Assembly (NCBI GenBank): GCA_024235895.1
Contig: JACKLM010000007.1
Location: forward strand, 62,001-126,000
DNA: 64,000 nt
Source: Burkholderiaceae bacterium
GTDB lineage: Bacteria; Pseudomonadota; Gammaproteobacteria; Burkholderiales; Burkholderiaceae_C
Reading direction: 5' to 3'
Shown: in pieces, positions 52,991-64,000 of the stretch
Position numbering within the stretch: position 1 is the stretch's first letter
Layout: each line of letters begins with the position of its first letter
Made by a program: the position numbers and the translations under genes
The notes under the pieces: generated by a model
Database searches by the model: none
Told to the model about the DNA's origin: nothing
Seen by the model: only the letters and a program-made list of their open reading frames with translations

Positions 52991-54048
52991 CGCTGGCCAC
53001 CCGCTGCACCGCCTGCGGCACGGTCTTCCGCGTCGTCGAGGACCAGCTTCGCGTCTCCGCCGGCTGGGTCCGCTGCGGCCGCTGCCAGACCGTCTTCAAC
53101 GCCGTCGAGCAGCTCGTCGACGTCGGCCCCGATGCCCCGCCGTCGCCGGTCGCACCGGGGACGTCCAGCATCTCCCGCGACCGCGTGCTGGATACGCTCG
53201 GTCGTGTCGCCGGCCGTGACGGCCCGACCGCGCCGGCCCGATCGGGCGGGCCGGGCGAGCCGGGCGGCGAAGCGGCAGGCCCGCAGGTCGCCCGCGCCGG
53301 CGTCTCCACCGACGAGGCCCGCGAGATCGACACCGCGCGTGCTGCCGAGGTCGCCGCCCGGATCGACGAGCCGGACGACGAGCGGCACGTGGATCCGGCC
53401 GCGGCGGCCGTGGCGCTGCCGCCGTCGCGCGAGACGCGGGACACGCCCGGTCCCGCAGGTGACGAGCGGCCGCCTGGCGTGGCGGCGCCCGACCCGGAGC
53501 GCGCCGCCGGTGGCGGGTCGGCCGGGCCGGCGCCGCTGCCCGACTTCGTCCGCCGCGCCGACCGCGCCGCGCGCTGGCACACGCCGGGCATGCGTGCCTG
53601 GCTGGGGCTGCTGGCGGTCTTGGCCTCGGCGTTGCTGGCCGCGCAGGCGGCGTGGATGCACCACGACCTGGTCGCGGCGCGCTGGCCGGCGTCGGCACCG
53701 GTGCTCGCGAGCTTGTGCGCGATCGCCGGCTGCACGCTCGAGCCGCCGCGTCGCATCGACGCGCTGGCGGTGATCGGCAGCAGCCTCGTGCGCGACGCGG
53801 CGCCGGGAAGCTACCGTCTGAGCGTCACGCTGGGCAACCGTGACCGCATCGCGGTCCGGCTGCCGGCCTTCGACCTCGTGCTGTCCGACGCACAGGGTCG
53901 GCTGCTCGTGCGGCGGGTGCTGCAGCCCGGCGAGCTCGGCGCCCAGGGCGACCGCATCGGCGCCGGTGCCGAGCTGTCGCTCGAGGCGCTGCTGCGCGCA
54001 GGCGACGAACCCGTCGTCGGCTACGCGGTCGAGATCTTCTACCCCTGA
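52987..54048 (+). CDS. Zinc-ribbon membrane protein with DUF3426 domain
   Basis: 353-residue protein. An N-terminal MJ0042-type zinc ribbon (CTACGTVFRV ... CGRCQTVFN, residues about 6-42) is followed by a long, low-complexity acidic/proline linker, one membrane helix (about 205-225, WLGLLAVLASALLAAQAAW) and a C-terminal DUF3426 domain (ALAVIGSSLVRDAAPGSYRL ... FDLVLSDAQGRLLVRRVL). Function unknown. Found next to prmA in many betaproteobacteria. GTG start in a GTGA overlap with prmA. Confidence 0.85.
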   Translation: MTLATRCTACGTVFRVVEDQLRVSAGWVRCGRCQTVFNAVEQLVDVGPDAPPSPVAPGTSSISRDRVLDTLGRVAGRDGPTAPARSGGPGEPGGEAAGPQVARAGVSTDEAREIDTARAAEVAARIDEPDDERHVDPAAAAVALPPSRETRDTPGPAGDERPPGVAAPDPERAAGGGSAGPAPLPDFVRRADRAARWHTPGMRAWLGLLAVLASALLAAQAAWMHHDLVAARWPASAPVLASLCAIAGCTLEPPRRIDALAVIGSSLVRDAAPGSYRLSVTLGNRDRIAVRLPAFDLVLSDAQGRLLVRRVLQPGELGAQGDRIGAGAELSLEALLRAGDEPVVGYAVEIFYP

Positions 54049-54099
54049 AGGCGCGCAGCCGGCCCCGCCACTTCCCGACGACTTCGGAGAACCCACCCG

Positions 54100-55017
54100 A
54101 TGCCTGCCCTGATCTGCGGATCCCTCGCGTTCGACACCATCACGACCTTCCACGGCCGCTTCGCGCAGCAGATCCTGCCCGAGCAGGTGCACATCCTCAA
54201 CGTCTCGTTCCTGGTGCCGACGCTGCGGCGCGAGTTCGGTGGCTGCGCCGGCAACATCGCCTACACGCTGCGCGCGCTGGGCGGCGAGCCGGTGGTGATG
54301 GCGGCACTCGGCGAGGACGGTGCCGAGTACCTCGCGCGGCTGCGCGGCTGGGGCGTGGACACTTCGCTCGTGCGCAGCGTGCCGGGGCAGTACACGGCGC
54401 AGGCGATCATCATCACCGACACCGACAACAACCAGATCACCGCGTTCCACCCCGGCGCGATGCAGCACGCGCACGAGGCCGCGGTGCCCGCCGCGCGCGC
54501 CGACCTGGCGATCGCGATCGTCGCCCCCGACGGCCGCGACGCGATGCTGCAGCATGCGGCGCAGCTGCACGCCGCCGGCGTGCCCTTCGTCTTCGACCCC
54601 GGGCAGGGACTGCCGATGTTCGACGGCGGCGAGCTGCGCGGCTTCGTCGAGCGCGCGCGCTGGGTCGCAGTCAACGACTACGAGGGCCGCATGCTGTGCG
54701 ACCGCATGGCCACCGACCTGGCGACGCTGTCGCGCATGCCCCATCTCGACGGCGTCGTCGTCACCCTGGGTGCCGACGGATGCGAGGTCTGGCAGCAGGG
54801 TCGGCGCGAGCACGTGGCGGGCGTGCCGGCGGCCGAGGTCGTCGACCCGACCGGATGCGGCGATGCCTTCCGCGCCGCGCTGCTGTTCGGGCTCGAGCGC
54901 GGCTGGCCGCTGGCGCGCTGCGCGGCGCTGGGCAACCGGCTCGGCGCGCTCAAGATTGCCAGCCGGGGGGGGCAGAACCACGCGGTCGATCGCGCGCGGC
55001 TCGGGCTCGGGGGCTGA
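54100..55017 (+). CDS. PfkB-family carbohydrate/nucleoside kinase
   Basis: 305-residue ribokinase-fold enzyme. GGCAGNIAYTLRALGG (substrate-binding, PfkB signature 1 region) at about residues 47-62 and DPTGCGDAFRAALL (signature 2, catalytic Asp in GCGDAF) at about 248-261. The sequence is close in feel to adenosine-kinase-like members of Burkholderiales. Substrate not decidable. An 8-G tract lies close to its 3' end (54965-54972). AGGAG-like TCGGAG precedes the ATG. Confidence 0.88.
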   Translation: MPALICGSLAFDTITTFHGRFAQQILPEQVHILNVSFLVPTLRREFGGCAGNIAYTLRALGGEPVVMAALGEDGAEYLARLRGWGVDTSLVRSVPGQYTAQAIIITDTDNNQITAFHPGAMQHAHEAAVPAARADLAIAIVAPDGRDAMLQHAAQLHAAGVPFVFDPGQGLPMFDGGELRGFVERARWVAVNDYEGRMLCDRMATDLATLSRMPHLDGVVVTLGADGCEVWQQGRREHVAGVPAAEVVDPTGCGDAFRAALLFGLERGWPLARCAALGNRLGALKIASRGGQNHAVDRARLGLGG

Positions 55018-55034
55018 GCACGCGCTGGACCGAC

Positions 55035-55094
55035 GAAAAAGCCCGGCCTGGGCCGGGCTCGGTGGCGCGAGCGACCCGGCCTGGCGCCGGGTCG
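55035..55094 (-). terminator. Double hairpin terminator of the H1-like gene
   Basis: On the minus strand the first stem (55072-55080 with 55086-55094) starts 7 bases after the stop. The second (55040-55048 with 55051-55059) is followed by a run of T (complement of 55036-55040), a classic Rho-independent terminator. Confidence 0.85.
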
Positions 55095-55101
55095 ACCTCG
55101 C

Positions 55102-55512
55102 TCAGGGCTTGTTGCCGGTCGGGAACGGCCAGGCGGCCGCCGGGCTCAGCGTGGTCTTGGCCGCGGGGGCAGGCTTGGAAGCGGCCTTCTTGGCCGCCGC
55201 CTTCTTCGCCGGCGCCTTCTTCGCCGCGGCCTTCTTCGCCGGGGCCTTCTTGGCGACCGCCTTCTTGACCGCCGCGGCCTTCTTGACGACGGTCTTCTTG
55301 ACCGCTGCGGCCTTCTTGGCGACCGTCTTCTTCGCCGCCGCGGCCTTCTTGACGACGGTCTTCTTGACCGCCGCGGCCTTCTTCGCCACCGTCTTCTTGG
55401 CGGCCGTGGCCTTCTTGGCGACGGTCTTCTTCGCCGCCGCCGCCTTCTTGGCCGGGGCCTTCTTGGCCGGAGCCTTCTTCGCCGCGCCAGCGGCCTTCTT
55501 CGCAGTTGCCAT
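55102..55512 (-). CDS. Histone H1-like Lys/Ala repeat DNA-binding protein
   Basis: 136 residues, almost only Ala, Lys, Val, Thr and Pro. The body consists of repeats of the form KKAAAVKKTVVKK / KKAPAKKA, resembling the C-terminal tail of eukaryotic histone H1 and bacterial AlgP/HctB/BpH1-type proteins that coat DNA. The C-terminus is different: LSPAAAWPFPTGNKP, a motif I recall on H1-like proteins of Burkholderiales. ATG 55512 follows a strong AAGGAG. No fixed fold expected; binds the nucleoid by charge. The nucleotide sequence is itself repetitive (55180-55505). Confidence 0.88.
   Translation of the reverse strand: MATAKKAAGAAKKAPAKKAPAKKAAAAKKTVAKKATAAKKTVAKKAAAVKKTVVKKAAAAKKTVAKKAAAVKKTVVKKAAAVKKAVAKKAPAKKAAAKKAPAKKAAAKKAASKPAPAAKTTLSPAAAWPFPTGNKP
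55180..55505. repeat. Degenerate tandem repeats in the H1-like gene
   Basis: Repeated 15- and 30-base units built on GCCTTCTTG/GCCGCC (plus strand), encoding KKA/KKT periods. Such repeats allow slippage and length variation between strains. Confidence 0.7.
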
Positions 55513-55746
55513 CACGATCTCCTTGTACGCGTTGCAAAGAGCGCCGCGCCGGTGCGACCGGCGCGGTGATTCACCGCCCGCTCGACGCGACGCAGGCTCT
55601 TGGCGTGGCCTGTCGACGCGGCGTGCGCGACGGTGAATGGGGTGGCGCCGCGTTCGCCCGCGCTCTGCGGTGCGGGTCGACACGCGATGCCGGTCCGGAG
55701 GCCGGGGCTTTCATGATCCGGCGCGACGCGCACGGCGTGGCGCCCC

Positions 55747-56913
55747 TCAGTCCCAGCTCAGCGCGCCACCGACCTGGTAGTCGATGACGCGGGTCTCGAA
55801 GAAATTACGCTCCTTCTTCAGGTCGATCATCTCGCTCATCCAGGGGAACGGGTTCTCCTCGTTCGGGAACAGCGGCTCGAGCCCGATCTGCGTCGCGCGG
55901 CGATTGGCGATGAAGCGCAGGTAGCCCTTGAACATCGACGCGTTCAGCCCGAGCACGCCGCGCGGCATCGTGTCCTCGGCGTAGCGGTACTCGAGGTCGA
56001 CCGCGGTGCGGAACAGCTCGCACACGCGCGCCTTGAACGCGGGCGTCCACAGGTGCGGGTTCTCGAGCTTGATCGCGTTGATCAGGTCGATGCCGAAGTT
56101 GCAGTGCATCGACTCGTCGCGCAGGATGTACTGGTACTGCTCGGCGGCCCCCGTCATCTTGTTCTGCCGACCGAGTGCGAGGATCTGCGCGAAGCCGACG
56201 TAGAAGAACAGCCCCTCCATCAGGCAGGCGAAGACGATCAGGCTCTCGAGCAGCTTGCAGTCCGCCTCGGGGGTGCCGGTGCGGAAGGACGGGTCCATGA
56301 TCGTGTCGATGAACGGGATCAGGAACTCGTCCTTGTCGCGGATCGACTCGATCTCGTGGTAGGCGTTGAAGATCTCGGCCTCGTCCAACCCCAGCGACTC
56401 GACGATGTACTGGTAGGCGTGGGTGTGGATCGCCTCCTCGAACGCCTGGCGCAGCAGGAACTGCCGGCACTCGGGCGCCGTGATGTGGCGGTAGGTGCCC
56501 AGCACGATGTTGTTCGCCGCCAGCGAGTCGGCGGTGACGAAGAAGCCGAGGTTGCGCTTGACGATGCGTCGCTCGTCCTCGGTCAGGCCGTTCGGGTCCT
56601 TCCACAACGCGATGTCGCGCGCCATCGCGACCTCCTGCGGCATCCAGTGGTTGGCGCAGGTGGCGAGGTATTTCTCCCAGGCCCACTTGTACTTGAAGGG
56701 GACGAGCTGGTTGACGTCGGTGCGGCCGTTGATGATGCGCTTGTCGGCGACGTCGACGCGTCGCTGCGACGCGCGGGACGCGTGCCCGGTGACCGGTGCC
56801 GGGTTCGCGGCGCGCGCCACGGCGCGTGCGGCGACGGGGAGGGACTGCAGCGCGGGCATCGGGCCCGCGGGCATCGAGGCAGTGGATGAGCGATCGTCTT
56901 CCCAGACCAGCAT
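55747..56913 (-). CDS. nrdB: Ribonucleotide reductase class Ia small subunit NrdB
   Basis: 388-residue ferritin-like subunit carrying the di-metal/tyrosyl-radical cofactor. Ligand region RQAFEEAIHTHAYQYIVESL (EExxH) and the second helix pair with ILRDESMHCNFGIDLIN (ExxH) are present, as is LFFYVGFAQILALGR. An N-terminal tail of about 55 variable residues precedes INGRTDVNQLVPFKYKWAWE. Start 56913 (MLVWEDD) is closest to the family start. Downstream of nrdA by 148 bases in which no gene is seen. Confidence 0.96.
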   Translation of the reverse strand: MLVWEDDRSSTASMPAGPMPALQSLPVAARAVARAANPAPVTGHASRASQRRVDVADKRIINGRTDVNQLVPFKYKWAWEKYLATCANHWMPQEVAMARDIALWKDPNGLTEDERRIVKRNLGFFVTADSLAANNIVLGTYRHITAPECRQFLLRQAFEEAIHTHAYQYIVESLGLDEAEIFNAYHEIESIRDKDEFLIPFIDTIMDPSFRTGTPEADCKLLESLIVFACLMEGLFFYVGFAQILALGRQNKMTGAAEQYQYILRDESMHCNFGIDLINAIKLENPHLWTPAFKARVCELFRTAVDLEYRYAEDTMPRGVLGLNASMFKGYLRFIANRRATQIGLEPLFPNEENPFPWMSEMIDLKKERNFFETRVIDYQVGGALSWD

Positions 56914-57061
56914 GGATGCGTATCCTGTCGCGTGAATTATCGGTGGCACGCGCGCGAAGACCAAGCGCGTCGTGCATCGAGCGCGCACGAAGCGTTGCGC
57001 CGCGGCATCGCGTGCACGATGCACGACGGCATGCGTCGTGCCCCGCGCGCACGCCTGGCCG

Positions 57062-59971
<2,910 letters not shown>

Positions 59972-60049
59972 CGGGTGGTCGTCGGTGTCGTCGGTGGTGC
60001 GGTGCGGTCGCGGCCCCGCTGGGCCGTGCGGGGCCGCAGGAGGCTGCCG

Positions 60050-60065
60050 ACACTATATCTGGGGT
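60050..60065 (-). promoter_or_regulatory. NrdR-like box 1 (proximal)
   Basis: Plus strand ACACTATATCTGGGGT matches the NrdR consensus ACACWAWATATAGTGT at 13 of 16 positions. It covers the -10 box of the nrdA promoter. Confidence 0.7.
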
Positions 60066-60080
60066 CGGCAAACCCTTCAA
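60052..60080 (-). promoter_or_regulatory. nrdA promoter
   Basis: Minus strand TTGAAG (60080-60075), 17-bp spacer, TATAGT (60057-60052): a good sigma70-type promoter about 80 bases before the nrdA ATG, and entirely between and over the two NrdR-like boxes. Confidence 0.7.
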
Positions 60081-60081
60081 C

Positions 60082-60097
60082 CCACTACCGCTAGTGT
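60082..60097 (-). promoter_or_regulatory. NrdR-like box 2 (distal)
   Basis: CCACTACCGCTAGTGT matches the NrdR consensus at 11 of 16 positions, with a perfect CACTA...TAGTG dyad. Its start is exactly 32 bases from box 1 (about three helical turns), the spacing usual for paired NrdR sites. It includes the ampD stop codon. Confidence 0.62.
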
Positions 60098-60806
60098 TTG
60101 CCCCGAATCCGGGGCGATTCCCGTCGTGGTCGGCCGCGACCGTGGCCTGCGCCCCGACCGGCCTTCGGTGCGACGTCCGGATGCAGCGCCAGGCGCGTGG
60201 CACCGGACGCCGTGCGCGCGAGCCGTGACGCCAGCCGCCGCCAGTCGAAGCCGGCGCCGGGATCGCGCTTGCGTCCGGGCGCCACGTGCTCGTGGCCGGT
60301 GATCTCGCGCAGCCGCGGGCAGCGCCGGGCCAGCGCGTGCAGCAGCCGCGCGAGCGCGCGGTACTGCGCGGCGTCGAAGGGCCCGCCCTCCAGCCCTTCG
60401 AGCTCGATGCCGACGCTGAAGTCGTTGCATCGCGCCCGCCCGCGCCAGCTCGACGCGCCGGCGTGCCAGGCGCGCCGGCGCACGGAGACGAACTGCAGCA
60501 CGCCGCCACCACGGCGCACGAAAAAATGCGCCGAGACCCGCAGCCCGCGCAGCCGGTCGAAGTAGGGATGCGCGTCGCAGTCGAGCGTGCCGGCGAACAG
60601 ACGCTCGACCGCATCGCCGCCGAAGTCGCCCGGCGGCAGGCTGATCGAATGCAGCACCGCCAGCGTCACCTCGCCGCGGCGGGCACCGCGCGGACGCGCA
60701 TCGCGGTGCGGGCTCGCGCGGCGCGCGGCGCCGAGCCACCACCCGCCGGACCAGCCCGCGGCGCCGCGCGCACCCGGCACGCGTGCGTCCGCAGGCCGGT
60801 GCCGCT

Positions 60807-60810
<4 letters not shown>
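60091..60810 (-). CDS. ampD: 1,6-anhydro-MurNAc-L-alanine amidase AmpD
   Basis: 239-residue zinc amidase of peptidoglycan recycling. Zinc and active-site regions: LHSISLPPGDFGG (first His), AHFFVRRGGGVLQFVSV, NDFSVGIELEG, and ITGHEHVAPGRKRDPG (second His and Asp). A basic tail of about 45 residues follows the domain, and about 45 variable residues precede it. GTG start in a GTGA overlap with pilR. Its 3' end contains part of the nrdA control region. Confidence 0.92.
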
Positions 60811-62393
<1,583 letters not shown>

Positions 62394-62421
62394 CGGCAGG
62401 GCGGGGGCGCGGTATGGGCTC

Positions 62422-64000
62422 TCAGACGACCTGCTTCATGACGACGACGAACTCGTTGCGCAGGCGCTCGGACGGCGGATGTTGCAGGTAGTCGATGCGG
62501 GCCCCGTAGCGTTCGCACAGCTCGCGGCAAATATACAGGCCGAGTCCCGAGCCGCGGCTTCGCGTCGAGAAGAAGGGCTCGAACAGGTGGCGCTCGACCT
62601 CGGGGGCGATCGTCGCACCGTCGCTGGCCACCTCCAACGCGACCCGACGGCCGTCGCGCCGGACCAGTCGCACCCGCATCGCACCCGGCGTGTCGCTCGC
62701 ATGGCGCGCGGCGTTGTCGAGCAGGTTGACGAGCACGCGGCGCAGGTGGTCGGGGTCGAATCGCAGCTTCAGCGGTTGCGACGGCAGCTCGGTCTCGAGC
62801 CGGCTGCCCGGCCCGAGCGAAAGCGCCGCGGTGCGCGCCCAGTCGACGATCGCGTCGGCGACGATCGCCGCGGCGTCGATCACGGGCGGCGCCTCGGCGT
62901 GCCCAGGGGCCAGCGCGGTGACCTCGTCGGCGATGCGCTGCAGCCGGCGCACGTTGTCGGCGACGATGCGTGCAAGCTGCTGCTGCGCGGGCGGCAGCGC
63001 GTCCTCGAGCAGCAGCGCATTGGCCTGCGAGATCGCCGCCAGCGGGTTGCGGATCTCGTGCGCGATGCCGGCCGACATGCGCCCCATCGCCGCGAGCTTC
63101 TCCTGCCGCACGCGCGCCTCGAGCGTGCGCACGTCCTCGAGCAGCAGCACGCCGTACGGGTCGGCCGGCAGCGCGGGGTCGTCGCCGCCGCCGCGTGTCA
63201 GCCGCACCCGCAGCCGCAGCCGGCGCGTGCGGCCGTCGGCGAGCGCGATCCCGATCTCGCGTCCCTCGGCAGGCCAGGGTTCACCGGCGAGGGCGCGCGC
63301 CGCGGCCGCCGCCAGCGCCGTCCATGCCGCGTGCGCGCCGAGGTCGAACGGCACCTCGGGCTGCGGCTCGCGCCCGACCAGCAGCGCACGCGCCGCCGGG
63401 TTGGCGGCGCGCACGCGCAGCGCGCGGTCGACGACGAGCACGCCGTCGCCCATCTCCTGGATCACGAGCCGGTTCAGCTGCGCCTGCCGGCGCGCCAGCT
63501 CCATGCTGTCGCGTGCCGCCGCCTCGCCGCGCAGCAGCCACTGCGCGAGCTCGCCGGCGACGAGCGCGGTGGCGAAGAAGCCGATCCCCGCCAGACCGGC
63601 GCGCCCCAGCCCGATCGTGGCGTCACCCGTCGTGCGCTCGGTCTCCCACGCGACCACCAGCAGCAGCAGCGTCGCCGCGGCGGCGATGCCCAGCGCGAGC
63701 AGCCGCGGCATCAGCACGCCGGCCATCAGCACCGGCAGCATCAGCAGCGCGGCGAAGTTGAAGCCGCTGCCGCGGTCGAGCAGGTGCAGCGCGACGAAGG
63801 CGAGCAGGTCGATGCCGATCGTCGCCAGCCACTGAAGCCGCCTGCGGCCGTTGCCGGCCGGCGTCGCGATCGCCTCGACCAGCGCGCGCGGCCGCGGCAG
63901 CAGCCACACGGCGAGGGCGGCCAGCGCGTAGGCCAGCGCGATCGACGGGGCGACCGGGTCGGGCCGGTCGCTGGCGAGCCCGGTGGCGACGAGCAGCATC
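62422..64000 (-). CDS. pilS: Sensor histidine kinase PilS, 5' end outside window
   Basis: At least 525 residues of a membrane histidine kinase. Several N-terminal hydrophobic helices (about residues 15-145), a PAS-like segment (RLVIQEMGDGVLVVDRAL), then the kinase core: H-box AGIAHEIRNPLAAISQA, N-box NLLDNAARHA and G-boxes RGSGLGLYICRELC. Paired with PilR downstream. The frame is open to the window edge; the ATG at 63999 may be internal, since PilS proteins usually have about 30-40 more residues before this point. Confidence 0.9.
   Translation of the reverse strand, partial: MLLVATGLASDRPDPVAPSIALAYALAALAVWLLPRPRALVEAIATPAGNGRRRLQWLATIGIDLLAFVALHLLDRGSGFNFAALLMLPVLMAGVLMPRLLALGIAAAATLLLLVVAWETERTTGDATIGLGRAGLAGIGFFATALVAGELAQWLLRGEAAARDSMELARRQAQLNRLVIQEMGDGVLVVDRALRVRAANPAARALLVGREPQPEVPFDLGAHAAWTALAAAAARALAGEPWPAEGREIGIALADGRTRRLRLRVRLTRGGGDDPALPADPYGVLLLEDVRTLEARVRQEKLAAMGRMSAGIAHEIRNPLAAISQANALLLEDALPPAQQQLARIVADNVRRLQRIADEVTALAPGHAEAPPVIDAAAIVADAIVDWARTAALSLGPGSRLETELPSQPLKLRFDPDHLRRVLVNLLDNAARHASDTPGAMRVRLVRRDGRRVALEVASDGATIAPEVERHLFEPFFSTRSRGSGLGLYICRELCERYGARIDYLQHPPSERLRNEFVVVMKQVV

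Overview
The window is a very GC-rich stretch (clearly above 65% by eye) of a Gram-negative chromosome. Gene content and order point to a betaproteobacterium of the order Burkholderiales, most like the Rubrivivax/Leptothrix/Comamonadaceae side. The strongest clues are the blocks rplU-rpmA-obgE-proB with divergent rppH/proS, pilBCD-coaE-zapD-yacG, accBC-prmA-DUF3426-PfkB kinase-histone H1-like, and pilSR-ampD-nrdAB. I see no phage, insertion sequence, CRISPR array or rRNA operon. One tRNA gene is present. Genus-level assignment is inference.

Layout. 1-2.3 kb: 3' part of a UvrA-family protein. 2.5-15.2 kb (+): a nearly complete MSHA-type type IV pilus operon with PilM/N/O-like platform proteins, MshK, secretin MshL, ATPase MshM, TPR protein MshN, motor MshE with a c-di-GMP-binding type N-terminus, platform MshG, major pilin MshA and minor pilins MshC/D/O/P, mostly coupled by 4-base ATGA/GTGA overlaps. 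15.2-18.9 kb (-): a TRAP dicarboxylate-type transporter (dctPQM) and a helical unknown. 19-21.5 kb (-): msrPQ periplasmic methionine-sulfoxide repair and a dihaem cytochrome c. 21.6-24.7 kb: engB and groESL with CIRCE control. 24.7-31.7 kb (-): yacG, zapD, coaE, pilD, pilC, pilB, tRNA-Pro(CGG), ispB. 32-39.7 kb: rplU, rpmA, obgE, proB, rppH, proS, a lytic transglycosylase and mpl. 39.75-40.0 kb: a pair of structured inverted repeat elements between convergent genes. 40.1-49.8 kb: a lipoprotein zincin, a YqiA-like esterase, an SDR relic, an RNB-family ribonuclease, a TonB-like protein, aroE, mtgA, a conserved unknown and a TlpA-like thioredoxin. 50.1-55.5 kb: accB, accC, prmA, a zinc-ribbon membrane protein, a PfkB kinase and an H1-like protein. 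55.7-64 kb (-): nrdB, nrdA, ampD, pilR and pilS (cut by the window end).

How it works together. Two type IV pilus systems are represented: the MSHA pilus at the left and the core of the twitching-type pilus (pilB, pilC, pilD, pilS, pilR). No prepilin peptidase lies in the MSHA locus, so PilD at 26.4-27.4 kb probably processes both sets of pilins. The MSHA motor has tandem MshEN motifs and the PilB motor does not, which suggests c-di-GMP acts on only one of them. Cell-wall synthesis and recycling is represented by mpl, ampD, mtgA and the transglycosylase.

Most unusual signal: two copies of a hairpin element (39755-39855 and 39911-39996) face each other between mpl and the metalloprotease gene. 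Their arms differ by five paired, compensatory substitutions while the loop core is conserved, so base pairing has been preserved. The best regulatory sites are a CIRCE element with overlapping sigma70/sigma32-like promoter upstream of groES, and two NrdR-like boxes exactly 32 bp apart around the nrdA promoter, one of them covering the ampD stop codon.
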